A DNA stretch of 64,000 nucleotides from Thermomicrobium roseum DSM 5159 (GTDB lineage Bacteria; Chloroflexota; Chloroflexia; Thermomicrobiales; Thermomicrobiaceae): NCBI RefSeq assembly GCF_000021685.1, contig NC_011959.1, positions 682,001 to 746,000 of the forward strand. The letters run 5' to 3'. The notes beneath the pieces are model-generated. The model saw only the letters and a program-made list of their open reading frames with translations. It had not been told where the DNA came from and did no database searches. Position 1 is the stretch's first letter; each line of letters opens with the position of its first letter. Below are positions 35,563-43,779 of this stretch, in pieces. Both the position numbers and the translations under genes were made by a program.

Positions 35563-35680
35563 GCGGTGTGGCCATGGAGGCGGGTGCTGCTCTCCGGTAG
35601 AATCGGGACGCGGATGTGATCGGCAGTGATCGTTCGTGCCCGAAAACGAGTATGAGCGGAGAGCAGGGAGATCGAGAGCG

Positions 35681-38317
35681 ATGCAGAGCAGCGAGATCCG
35701 TCGAGCATTCATCGAATTTTTTGCCGAGCGTGGCCATGTCCAGGTACCGAGTTCGTCGTTGATTCCGTCGGATCCTACCGTCTTGTTGACGACAGCTGGT
35801 ATGCAACAGATGGTGCCCTATTTCCTGGGTTTGGAGCGACCGCCGCACACGCGACTGACGTCGATCCAGAAGTGTTTCCGTACTGTCGATATCGATGAGG
35901 TGGGAGACGAAAGCCATCTGACTTTCTTCGAGATGCTGGGAAACTTCTCGATCGGCGACTACTTCAAAGCAGAAGCGATCAGCTGGGCGTGGGAGTTCCT
36001 CACCAAGTGGCTCGGCGTTCCAGCCGAACGCTGGTATCCGACGGTGCATCCGGATGACGAGTTCTCTTACCAGTATTGGCGAGACCAGATCGGTGTTCCG
36101 ACTGAGCGGATCTTCAAGCTAGAAGACAATTGGTGGGGACCGGTGGGAGCGACGGGACCCAACGGACCGGATTCCGAGATCCATTACGACCGGGGTATGG
36201 AGTATGGCTGTGGGCGTACGGAGTGCGGACCAGGGTGCGACTGTGGGCGTTTTCTGGAGACCTGGAATCTCGTCTTCATGGAGTTCTATAAGGAAGCTGA
36301 TGGCACGCAGCGCCCCCTTCCGCGCAAGAACATCGACACCGGTATGGGACTGGAACGGATCTCATTGATCATGCAGGGGGTAGGATCGGTTTTCGAGACC
36401 GATCTCTTTTACCCGATCCTGAGTGAAGCAGCGACGATTGCTGGTGTTCGTTACAAAGAACAGGCGCGTGTCGACCGCTCGCTCCGCGTGATCGCCGATC
36501 ATGCACGTGGCGTCACGTTCCTGGTCGGAGATGGGGTATTCCCCAGCAACGAAGGGCGCGGGTATGTGCTGCGGCGAGTGCTGCGGCGTGCGGTTCGGCA
36601 TGGGAAGCTCCTGGGGATCGAACGACCGTTCCTCAACCAACTGGTCGATGTCGTCATCGAACTCTTTTCTTCCTACTATCCGAACTTGAACGAGCAGCGA
36701 GAGCGGATACACCGTGTCATTCGTCACGAGGAGGAGCACTTCCAGCGCACGCTCTCGGCTGGTCTCTCGCGTTTCGAAGCGCTTTTGGATCAGCTGCAAC
36801 GGAGCGGTGAGCAGGTGCTACCTGGTGACGAGGCCTTCCGTCTTTACGATACCTATGGTTTCCCATTGGAATTGACCGAGGAATTGGCTCGCGAATCCGG
36901 CTTTACTGTCGATCGGGCCGGGTTCGAGCGAGCCTTGGAACGGCAACGAGAGCTCAGTCGGGCCAGTGTGGGGCGCTTCGCCGATACGCAGCGGCAACGA
37001 GCCGAGCTGTATGCCCAATTCTCGGAGCGACCGACAGAGTTCGTCGGCTATGACCGCCTGGAAACGACGGCAACCATCGTCGGCATTCTCGGTTTGAGCG
37101 ATCTGCGACAGGAAGCCGAGGCGGGGGAGGAGATCGAGCTGATTCTCGATCGAACACCCTTCTACGGTGAAGCAGGTGGCCAGGTCGGTGATACGGGAGA
37201 AATCGTTGCCGAAACGGGAATCGTTACGGTGGAGGATACGCAACGACCGACTCCCGAATTGATCGTGCATCGAGGTCGTGTGCGGGAAGGCTCTATCCGG
37301 GTCGGCCAGTCGGTGCGGGCGATCGTGGATGCGGAGCGACGAGCCGCTATCCGCCGCAACCACACGGCGACGCACCTGTTGCACGCGGCGCTGCGTCGTG
37401 TACTCGGCGAGCATGCGGTCCAGGCTGGTTCATTGGTCGCGCCCGATCGCTTGCGCTTCGACTTTTCTCACCATGAATCGGTCAGCCCTGAGCAGTTGCG
37501 CCGGATCGAGGAGATGGTGAACGAGCAGATCGTGCGCGATCTTCGGGTCGAGGTGCGTTACCTCCCACTACGAGACGCCTTGGCGGAGGGAGCAATCGCC
37601 CTTTTCGGCGAGAAGTACGGTGATACCGTTCGCGTCGTCTCGATCGACGGATTCAGCAAGGAGCTGTGTGGCGGGACACATGTTTCGCACACTGGCGAGA
37701 TCGGCGCATTCCTGATTACCGACGAGACGAGTGTGGCCAGTGGCATCCGTCGAATCGAAGCGGTGACGGGCCTTGCGGCAGCGCGACTCGCCCGTACGCT
37801 GATCGATGTCTCGGAAGAGGCAGCCCGGCGCCTCCATGTGGTTCCAGAACAGCTTCCGGAGGCCATCGAGCGGCTGCAGCAGCAAGTCCGCGATCAGCAA
37901 CGCGAAATCGAGCGGCTCGCTGCTGACTTGGCTGCAGCGCGATTGGCCCCACTCGTGGAGCGAGCGGCTCGGATCGACGGCTTCCGTGTCGTCAGCGCGC
38001 GGATAGAAGTTCCCTCGCTCGACGTGTTGCGACGAGTCGGCGATCGCTTGCGCGATGCGATCGGTTCCGGTGTCGTCATCCTGGGCACGGCGATCGAGAA
38101 CCGCCCGATGATACTCGCGATGGCGACCCCGGATGCGGTGCAGCGGGGGGTGCATGCGGGACAGGTCGTCCAGGCAGTGACTCCGTTGCTGGGAGGCCGC
38201 GGTGGCGGTCGGCCGGATATCGCTCAAGGGGGCGGTGCCGATGTGTCTCGGCTCGACGAGGCCTTGGCGGCGGCCCGGGGTGAGGTCGAGCGACAGCTTC
38301 GGAACAGCACGAGCTGA
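35681..38317 (+). CDS. alaS: Alanyl-tRNA synthetase
   Basis: An 878-residue class II synthetase. Catalytic motifs lie in SSLIPSDPTVLLTTAGMQQM, KCFRTVDIDEVGDESHLTFF and GMGLERISLIMQG. The editing domain has the zinc ligands in NHTATHLLHAAL and later CGGTHVSHTGEIG, which removes Ser and Gly from mischarged tRNA-Ala. The C-terminal DHHA1-type C-Ala domain ends with GGRGGGRPDIAQGGG. The ATG at 35681 follows AGGGAGA; an upstream ATG-like start at 35636 would add 15 residues not expected in the family. It is the first gene of a run that continues to ruvX and the c-di-AMP receptor, and it has a palindrome at its start site. Confidence 0.97.
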   Translation: MQSSEIRRAFIEFFAERGHVQVPSSSLIPSDPTVLLTTAGMQQMVPYFLGLERPPHTRLTSIQKCFRTVDIDEVGDESHLTFFEMLGNFSIGDYFKAEAISWAWEFLTKWLGVPAERWYPTVHPDDEFSYQYWRDQIGVPTERIFKLEDNWWGPVGATGPNGPDSEIHYDRGMEYGCGRTECGPGCDCGRFLETWNLVFMEFYKEADGTQRPLPRKNIDTGMGLERISLIMQGVGSVFETDLFYPILSEAATIAGVRYKEQARVDRSLRVIADHARGVTFLVGDGVFPSNEGRGYVLRRVLRRAVRHGKLLGIERPFLNQLVDVVIELFSSYYPNLNEQRERIHRVIRHEEEHFQRTLSAGLSRFEALLDQLQRSGEQVLPGDEAFRLYDTYGFPLELTEELARESGFTVDRAGFERALERQRELSRASVGRFADTQRQRAELYAQFSERPTEFVGYDRLETTATIVGILGLSDLRQEAEAGEEIELILDRTPFYGEAGGQVGDTGEIVAETGIVTVEDTQRPTPELIVHRGRVREGSIRVGQSVRAIVDAERRAAIRRNHTATHLLHAALRRVLGEHAVQAGSLVAPDRLRFDFSHHESVSPEQLRRIEEMVNEQIVRDLRVEVRYLPLRDALAEGAIALFGEKYGDTVRVVSIDGFSKELCGGTHVSHTGEIGAFLITDETSVASGIRRIEAVTGLAAARLARTLIDVSEEAARRLHVVPEQLPEAIERLQQQVRDQQREIERLAADLAAARLAPLVERAARIDGFRVVSARIEVPSLDVLRRVGDRLRDAIGSGVVILGTAIENRPMILAMATPDAVQRGVHAGQVVQAVTPLLGGRGGGRPDIAQGGGADVSRLDEALAAARGEVERQLRNSTS

Positions 38318-38382
38318 TCTGCTGTTCGAGTGGTCGGTCGCCCGCCGCGTGGAATCGAACACAGGGCGGATGAGGAGGTGCA

Positions 38383-39792
38383 GTGGTGTGGCGACCGACC
38401 GATCGATCGCGCGAACGGGGTAGTCTGCTGGCGACGCGAACCTCTGAGACAGGGGATAGACGTACGAGCGAGGCTTTTGACGAGACCGCGGAACTCGGTA
38501 CGTATCGGCCCGCAAGACCCGGCCTGGCAGACGTCGGATCGTTGCGTGGGCAGAGGAGAGTTGTTTCGGTGTCGGGTGCTCGGCTGGCCAATGGGGCGCG
38601 TGCTCCGGCCGGGGTAGTAGCCGAAGGACGGTCTCGCGTCTGGCCGATGGTCGCGGGCGGCAGCGGGTCGCGCCGAAGATGGGTGTTCGCCGGGTTGCTC
38701 GTCGTTGCCGCTCTCGTCACCACTGTCGTTCTGTCGGCAGCACTAGTACCAGCGGCGACGATCCGGATCACGCCGGCGATCGAGCAACGCGAGGTGACGA
38801 TGACCTATGCACTCGAGCCCTCGAGCGCGGTCGATTGGGTGGCACCCAGCCGGATGGTGTCGGTCCCCATCGAGGTGAGAGCGGAGCGCGCGACCACTGG
38901 AGAAAAAAAGGTGCCGGACGGTACGGCAAGCGGTCGGGTTCGGTTCGTCAATGCGTCGTTGCAACCGGTGCAGGTCAGCGCTGGGACGAGGTTGACTGGT
39001 ACGAACGGCATCGCGTACCGTGTCGCGGAGGACGTCATCGTGCCTGCTGCCGATCCCTTCGGAAGTCAGGCCTTTGGGGTGGCTGACGGACGAGTCGTTG
39101 CCGATGTTCCTGGACCGGACGGGAATGCTGCCATCGGAACAGTGACCGGTCAACTCGGTGAAGGAGTGCTCTACCGGAACATCGAGCCTTTGACTGGAGG
39201 GTCGCTACGGACAGTCCGGCTCGTGACGGAGGACGATGTTGCCTCGCTGCGGAAGCAGCTCGAGCAGTCACTCACCGAACGTGTTCCGACGGCACTCCAG
39301 GCTACACTGCTTCCCGGAGAGACGTTGGTGGAGGGGACGCTTCGCATCGGGACTCCCGAGATTCAGATCGAGCAGAAAGCTGGTGATGAGAGCGAAAACC
39401 TGACGGGAACGGGAAAGCTGGTGCTCACCGCGCGGGTGTACGATCCGGCGGCCGTGCACCGAGCAGCGCAGGAGGAAGCAGCCAAGCGCCTGGCTCAGGC
39501 GACTGGGATCGATGTCGTGTTGATCGGCAACACGCTTACCTTCGGTGAGCCAGAGGCGATCGGTGCGAACCGCTGGCGCGTCCGTGCAGCAGCGCAGGTA
39601 CGGCTCGTGCCGGCCAGCGCAGATCTCGAGCGGTTGCGGCGCGAAGCAGCTGGCCATTCGCTCGATCAGGCTATGCGGAAGGCGCAGGCTATTGCAGGGG
39701 TGGGTGGCGTGGAGATCGAGATTCGTCCCGGCTGGTGGCCCAAGCGTCTTCCCGATCGGGCCTCACGGATCCAGGTGGTGGTGAGTGAGTGA
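38383..39792 (+). CDS. Membrane-anchored protein with a baseplate-J/gp47-like domain
   Basis: A 469-residue protein. The first ~95 residues are polar and basic (cytoplasmic), a single membrane helix follows (FAGLLVVAALVTTVVLSAAL), and the rest is extracytoplasmic. This part has the baseplate-J pattern, with RVRFVNASLQPVQVSAGTRL, GIAYRVAEDVIVPAADP and the GNAAIGTVTGQL strand. Similar proteins recur in Chloroflexota, and there is no phage context here, so a cell-surface or adhesion-like role is more likely than a tail part. The GTG at 38383 is preceded by GAGGAGG. Its stop overlaps ruvX, implying coupling, which links it to the alaS-ruvX locus. Confidence 0.7.
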   Translation: MVWRPTDRSRERGSLLATRTSETGDRRTSEAFDETAELGTYRPARPGLADVGSLRGQRRVVSVSGARLANGARAPAGVVAEGRSRVWPMVAGGSGSRRRWVFAGLLVVAALVTTVVLSAALVPAATIRITPAIEQREVTMTYALEPSSAVDWVAPSRMVSVPIEVRAERATTGEKKVPDGTASGRVRFVNASLQPVQVSAGTRLTGTNGIAYRVAEDVIVPAADPFGSQAFGVADGRVVADVPGPDGNAAIGTVTGQLGEGVLYRNIEPLTGGSLRTVRLVTEDDVASLRKQLEQSLTERVPTALQATLLPGETLVEGTLRIGTPEIQIEQKAGDESENLTGTGKLVLTARVYDPAAVHRAAQEEAAKRLAQATGIDVVLIGNTLTFGEPEAIGANRWRVRAAAQVRLVPASADLERLRREAAGHSLDQAMRKAQAIAGVGGVEIEIRPGWWPKRLPDRASRIQVVVSE

Positions 39793-40270
39793 AGAACGGC
39801 TGGGCCGGACGATGGGGCTGGACGTCGGGGGGCGGCGGGTCGGCGTGGCGATCAGCGACGAAATGGGGATGATCGCCAGTCCATTGGCGACCATCGATCT
39901 GGATCGCGATGGCCTCGAGCGGCTGGTGGAGTTGATCAGTCGATACGACCCGGTGCTGATCGTCGTCGGGTTACCGGTGACGATGCGAGGTCGTGAGGGT
40001 AGTCAGGCAGTCGAGACGAAGGCGTTCGCCGCTCGGTTAGCGGAGCGAATCGACCGACCCATCGTCTTTTGGGACGAGCGATTGACCAGTTCGGCAGCGG
40101 AGCGCCTGTTGACTGACGCGGGTGTCGGTCGGAAACGTCGCCGGGAACTCGTGGACGCCGTAGCCGCCGCCCTCCTTCTCCAGAGTTATTTGGACGCTCA
40201 GCGAAGCCAGCGTGGTCGGCACGGTACACAGAAGCGGGACCGATCGCTTGACTCCTCGGGAACCGCTTGA
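39785..40270 (+). CDS. ruvX: Holliday junction resolvase-like protein RuvX (YqgF)
   Basis: A 161-residue RNase H-fold protein. The sequence GLDVGGRRVGVAISDEMG carries the first catalytic Asp, FWDERLTSSAAERLL the second acidic site and RELVDAVAAALLLQSYLD the third Asp. The protein is needed for 16S rRNA maturation and has been proposed to resolve junctions. Start GTG at 39785 overlaps the previous gene by eight bases; an ATG at 39812 would also leave all motifs intact. In many bacteria it follows alaS, as here after an inserted gene. Confidence 0.92.
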   Translation: MSEERLGRTMGLDVGGRRVGVAISDEMGMIASPLATIDLDRDGLERLVELISRYDPVLIVVGLPVTMRGREGSQAVETKAFAARLAERIDRPIVFWDERLTSSAAERLLTDAGVGRKRRRELVDAVAAALLLQSYLDAQRSQRGRHGTQKRDRSLDSSGTA

Positions 40271-40321
40271 GGGAGGACGATCTCGTCGCTTTCCCTCATT
40301 CCCGGTCGGACACTCCGATCA

Positions 40322-40350
40322 TTGCAGGAGAGTCGCCGCATCGCTATACT
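40322..40350 (+). promoter_or_regulatory. Promoter of the c-di-AMP receptor gene
   Basis: TTGCAG (40322-40327), 17 bases, TATACT (40345-40350), 39 bases before the ATG. A small inverted repeat GAGGG/CCCTC just upstream (about 40270-40300) may end the ruvX transcript. Confidence 0.6.
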
Positions 40351-40388
40351 GCGTTCGACTGGTCGGCGGAGGAGTAGGACCGAAGACG

Positions 40389-40676
40389 ATGAAGCTGGTG
40401 ATCGCAGTGGTGCAGAACGAAGATGCCGACAGCATCGTCGAGTCTCTGCTCGAGCGCCAGTTTCGGGCTACCCGCCTCGCCAGTACTGGTGGCTTCTTGC
40501 GTCGTGGCAATACGACACTCCTGATCGGTGTCGAAGATCACGACGTAGAAACTGTCTTGGATGTCATTCGGACGAGAGCTCGCACTCGAATTCGTCAGGA
40601 CAGCGCTCACGGCGCGGTCGAGAGTGCTGCGGCGACTGTTTTCGTGATCCCCCTCGAAGATTACCAGCGCCTCTGA
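40389..40676 (+). CDS. darA: Cyclic di-AMP receptor of the PII-like DarA/PstA family
   Basis: A 95-residue protein. MKLVIAVVQNEDADSIVESL and the signature TRLASTGGFLRRGNTTLLIG followed by VEDHDVETVLDVI match the DarA/PstA family, trimeric PII-like proteins that bind cyclic di-AMP, with the STGGFL loop and the Asn-Thr-Thr strand at the ligand site. The chain is slightly short against the usual 105-110 because the loop before the last strand is shorter. It implies that this organism uses c-di-AMP; no cyclase gene is in the window. The ATG at 40389 follows GGAGGAG at about 40365. It has its own promoter. Confidence 0.88.
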   Translation: MKLVIAVVQNEDADSIVESLLERQFRATRLASTGGFLRRGNTTLLIGVEDHDVETVLDVIRTRARTRIRQDSAHGAVESAAATVFVIPLEDYQRL

Positions 40677-40716
40677 GGCGCACTGACTGGTTCCACGCTG
40701 ATCCGAATACCAGCTC

Positions 40717-41121
40717 TCAGCGGAACGTGGTCCAGCGGCGCGTGCTGGAGCCACGTTGGAGACGGTGCGTTGCGCGTCGCATGAGCACGATGGTCAGTCC
40801 GGCTAGGAAAAAGCCAGCGACGAATAGGCTTTCGACTGGGACCGTGCCGCGTTGCCAGTCGATGAATCGGGCGCTCAGGAGACCGAGCAAAGTCGGATAG
40901 AGTAGTAGGCCACTCAAAGCGAAGATCCCCGCTTCGATGATGGCTAAACGAGGATCGGCGCCGCGCCAGCGACTCACGATATAGGGACCGAGCGTTCCGG
41001 CTGGGAGCCAGATCAGGAACGCCCGCAACCATTCTGCAGTGAGCGTATCCATCGGCCAGCGACCCTTTCTTTCTGAAATCTTTGGAGCGAGCCGGTCGAC
41101 CGCTACCGGTATCGCGGTCAC
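40717..41121 (-). CDS. Small three-helix membrane protein, function unknown
   Basis: A 134-residue protein not recognised as any family. It has a short basic N-terminal part and three hydrophobic helices, around residues 30-48 (FLIWLPAGTLGPYIV), 60-82 (EAGIFALSGLLLYPTLLGLL) and 96-114 (LFVAGFFLAGLTIVLM), then an Arg-rich C-terminus. A very strong Shine-Dalgarno (AAAAGGAGG) eight bases before the GTG at 41121 supports expression and this start; an ATG at 41052 has a weaker one. It is convergent with the c-di-AMP receptor gene, their stops about 40 bases apart. A link to that gene is possible but unproven. Confidence 0.6.
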   Translation of the reverse strand: MTAIPVAVDRLAPKISERKGRWPMDTLTAEWLRAFLIWLPAGTLGPYIVSRWRGADPRLAIIEAGIFALSGLLLYPTLLGLLSARFIDWQRGTVPVESLFVAGFFLAGLTIVLMRRATHRLQRGSSTRRWTTFR

Positions 41122-41356
41122 TGGTCGCCTCCTTTTCGAGCGTACCGAGGGGGCTGCTGTGCTGTCCAGGTACGTCGCTCGTGGGAGGTAATGGATCCAC
41201 GGCAGCGATTCCCGTTGGAGGACCCTGATCCAGCTTCTCCGACGGGCGGCGAGGAGCGTGGCGGAGTCTCGCTTCGAGGATGACTGTGCGTTCGTCGCGG
41301 TCGACCATGGAGCTTTGGCGGGGACGAGCAGGTTCGCCCTCGCTGCGTGTCTCCGC

Positions 41357-42223
41357 TCAAGGAGCGCCTGGGAAGAGATCGTTTTCCTCGAGAAGTCCCG
41401 CTAATCGAAGAAGGTTGAGGGCCAGTACGGCAGTGGTGACTGGACCCGTGCCGCCAGGAACGGGGGTAAGAGCGCTGGCCACTTCGGCGACGGCTGGATC
41501 GACATCACCGATGAGACGGCCGTCGCGCACCGAGACCCCGAAATCGATAACCACGGCTCCTGGAGCGACCATGTCCGGCTTGACGAGATGGGGTTGGCCG
41601 GCAGCGACGAACAGGAGATCGGCCTGTCGCGTGAGCTTGGCGAGATCAGGCGTACGGCGATGGCAAATGGTCACAGTGGCGTCGCGGGCCAGAAGCAAGA
41701 GGGCAAGCGGGCGACCGACGACGGGGCTGCGACCGATGACGACAGCATGCCGACCCGCCACTTCGATGCCGTAGTGCTGGAGGAGGATAAGTCCTCCGAG
41801 AGGGGTGCTCGGCGCGATCCAAGGACTGCCGATCGCTAAACGCCCTTGCTGTTCGAACGAGACGCCGTCGACGTCCTTGGTGGGCGGCATCAGTCGTGCG
41901 AGCGATCGGCGCGAGACGCCTTTGGGGAGCGGCTGCAACGCCAGGATGCCGGTGACGGATTCGTCCTCGGCGAGTCGCTTGAGGAGAATCGCGAATCGAG
42001 ATTCATCCAGTGTATCGTCAATCTCTTCGGTCCGATAATTCAAGCTCAGTGTGGTGAATTGCTTGCGGATCGCGCGAGCGTAGGCTTGGGCGGAAGGATC
42101 GTTGGGGAGCAGCACGGTGAGGGTGGGTGGTCCCTGATGTGGGGCTCGCCGTGCAAGCACTTGCTGGATACGGGCGTGCAGCGACTCGACGACTGGTCTC
42201 CCCGATAGTATGTGGGCAGCCAT
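41357..42223 (-). CDS. folD: FolD-like methylene-THF dehydrogenase lacking the cyclohydrolase residues
   Basis: A 288-residue protein of the bifunctional FolD family (methylene-THF dehydrogenase/methenyl-THF cyclohydrolase). The NADP site (VVIGRSPVVGRPLALLLLAR) and the C-terminal ALTPVPGGTGPVTTAVL are normal, as is KDVDG. However, the catalytic Lys of the YxxxK motif is Ile here (YARAI, residue 52; Tyr48 stays), and the conserved Gln of GILVQLPLP is Leu (GILALQPLP, residue 96). Both residues serve the cyclohydrolase step, whereas the dehydrogenase site looks intact. The ATG at 42223 follows GGAAAGGATGGAGAG. It sits 80 bases after a cyclodeaminase-family gene, in the same direction, which could supply the missing activity. 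Confidence 0.85.
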   Translation of the reverse strand: MAAHILSGRPVVESLHARIQQVLARRAPHQGPPTLTVLLPNDPSAQAYARAIRKQFTTLSLNYRTEEIDDTLDESRFAILLKRLAEDESVTGILALQPLPKGVSRRSLARLMPPTKDVDGVSFEQQGRLAIGSPWIAPSTPLGGLILLQHYGIEVAGRHAVVIGRSPVVGRPLALLLLARDATVTICHRRTPDLAKLTRQADLLFVAAGQPHLVKPDMVAPGAVVIDFGVSVRDGRLIGDVDPAVAEVASALTPVPGGTGPVTTAVLALNLLRLAGLLEENDLFPGAP

Positions 42224-42303
42224 CGCTCTCCATCCTTTCCGCGTGACAGAAGTCTTTCGATGGGACGCCAGGTCATTTGTGCAGTAGCGTGCACGCATGA
42301 TCC

Positions 42304-42882
42304 TCAGGCCTGAGCGTGCTCCGAGAGGAGCGCTCGGCGCTGGAGGATTTCGCGCTGGAGTACTTCCGCGCGTTCCGGAGAGAGAAGTGGCAGGTTGGCG
42401 CGCGCCATCGCGAGTGCTGCCTCGATGCCCGCTCGGCAGAGGGCTCGTGCTGCTTCCAGATCGGATGCAGCGAAGGATGGGGTGTGCGGCAGGACCGATC
42501 GGATGAGCGCTGAGAGTGCGAGCCCCAAATCGGCAGTCTCGAGCGGGACCGTGCTCGCTCGCTCCGCAGCGACAGTAGCCGATGGCGAGCGCTGATCCAT
42601 ACGAAGCGCACTTAGCAACTCGTCGAGCGCTACTCGGTCACGCTCGGCTTGCGCGAGTGCGCTCGCGGCGATGCGTTCGAGATCCTCAGCGAGCGTATCT
42701 GCCACTTCGCGGGGCAGCTGTTGCTTGGCGGCACGGCGGACAAGATCGGTAAGAGCAGCTGCTTGAGCGATGGACAAGCATGCGGCAACCCCACCCCCGC
42801 AACGATAGCGTGGGCGACGCATGCGTTCCACTAACTGGGTGACGGTCCAGTCGGCGATCGACCCCTCTCGATCCAATACCAC
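42304..42882 (-). CDS. Cyclodeaminase/cyclohydrolase family protein (FTCD C-terminal domain, FchA-like)
   Basis: A 192-residue all-helical protein resembling the formiminotransferase cyclodeaminase C-terminal domain, which includes stand-alone methenyl-THF cyclohydrolases (FchA). Features are the Gly-rich N-terminal helix start RCGGGVAACLSIAQAAALTD, the acidic ERDRVALDELLSALRM region and the late SDLEAARALCRAGIEAALAM with following ANL. The GTG at 42882 is preferred because the powerful GGGAGGAGGGAG lies just before it; an ATG at 42912 would read across that Shine-Dalgarno. It is upstream of the FolD-like gene and divergent from an XRE regulator. Activity is inferred from family and neighbour. 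Confidence 0.75.
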   Translation of the reverse strand: MVLDREGSIADWTVTQLVERMRRPRYRCGGGVAACLSIAQAAALTDLVRRAAKQQLPREVADTLAEDLERIAASALAQAERDRVALDELLSALRMDQRSPSATVAAERASTVPLETADLGLALSALIRSVLPHTPSFAASDLEAARALCRAGIEAALAMARANLPLLSPERAEVLQREILQRRALLSEHAQA

Positions 42883-43028
42883 CCGACTCCCTCCTCCCGT
42901 TTTCTTGTCCATAGCAAACGTTTGCAGCGCGTGAGCGCGGACGCGAGCGCTTCCTGTGCGAGTATAGCCATGAAGTTGCTGTCACTTGGCTGTCGTCTTG
43001 GTGTCGCTATGCCTGCATCATCTTTTCT

Positions 43029-43049
43029 GTTGTGTCTGTGTGACACAAC
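43029..43049. promoter_or_regulatory. Inverted repeat between the cyclodeaminase-like gene and the XRE regulator
   Basis: GTTGTGTC (43029-43036) and GACACAAC (43042-43049) form a perfect 8-bp repeat with a five-base centre. It lies about 25 bases before the -35 box of the XRE gene, and about 65 bases from a minus-strand TATACT (42961-42966) for the folate genes, so it fits an operator in the divergent control region. Confidence 0.45.
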
Positions 43050-43073
43050 GCTGTGGACAGGGTGGAAAAGGGG

Positions 43074-43102
43074 TTGACGGGTGGGCACGGGACATGTAGG
43101 AT
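43074..43102 (+). promoter_or_regulatory. Promoter of the XRE regulator gene
   Basis: TTGACG (43074-43079), 17 bases, TAGGAT (43097-43102), about 70 bases before the ATG. Confidence 0.6.
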
Positions 43103-43170
43103 GGGGGTGTCGATCGGGCACCGTTCGCTTCGGGCGAGTTCGCTGGGAGCGGAAGCAAAGGGGGCAAGCG

Positions 43171-43650
43171 ATGGAGAGAGAGCCGGTGACGTTCTTCGGC
43201 CAACTCTTGCGCCGCTATCGGGAGTCAGCCAGGCTCTCGCAGAGTCGTCTTGCGCAGCGAGCCGGCTTCGATCACAGTTACGTGTCGCGACTGGAGAGTG
43301 GGCGTCGAGCACCGACTCGGGAGGCGATTCTGCGTTTGGCGGAGGCGCTCGAACTCGGGCCGGCCGACCGTGACAGCTTGCTGGCTGCTGCTGGTTTCTT
43401 ACCCGAACAGACCGAATACCTGTTCGGTAGCGAGCCGGTGCTCGGGGAAGTCGTCGAGCTTCTCCAGCGCACGGACGTTCCAGAGCAGATTCGCGAAGAC
43501 CTCCGCCAGTTGCTCGCGCTGGTGGTCCGGCAGGTAAAGCGGGCACTCATTGGAATCGGTTCCATCGGCGAGAGCGAAGACGAGGTTCCGGGTAGTACGG
43601 GTTGGTCCCCGCGCTGGCCGGGTCAGGCTGCTTCGCAAGGAGCAGTGTGA
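43171..43650 (+). CDS. XRE-family transcriptional regulator
   Basis: A 159-residue protein with a clear HTH of the Cro/C1 type at residues ~10-65: LLRRYRESARLSQSRLAQRA, then FDHSYVSRLESGRRAPTREA as the recognition helix region. The C-terminal part is helical (DVPEQIREDLRQLLALVVRQ) with a polar tail, and no metal or ligand motif is visible. The ATG at 43171 has AAGGGGG upstream. It is divergent from the folate gene pair with an inverted repeat between them, so autoregulation and control of the folate genes are both possible. It precedes dnaE by 130 bases. Confidence 0.9.
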   Translation: MEREPVTFFGQLLRRYRESARLSQSRLAQRAGFDHSYVSRLESGRRAPTREAILRLAEALELGPADRDSLLAAAGFLPEQTEYLFGSEPVLGEVVELLQRTDVPEQIREDLRQLLALVVRQVKRALIGIGSIGESEDEVPGSTGWSPRWPGQAASQGAV

Positions 43651-43779
43651 GCGTCGATGCGGGAATCTCGCGCATCTGTGCTGTTCTTGTACGCTTGGGA
43701 CAGGTAGTGGGACTCGTGATCGATCGCCTGACCCAGGATCGATCGCCGGGCGTCCCTGAGGAGGTACGAGGGGGCTAGC

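Noticed and set aside
37568..38515. Open frame antisense to alaS
   Set aside because: Shadow of alaS; no Shine-Dalgarno or domain.
41118..41360. Open frame of 80 codons between folD and the small membrane protein
   Set aside because: Low-complexity composition, TTG start without Shine-Dalgarno, no family resemblance, although its stop overlaps the next start.
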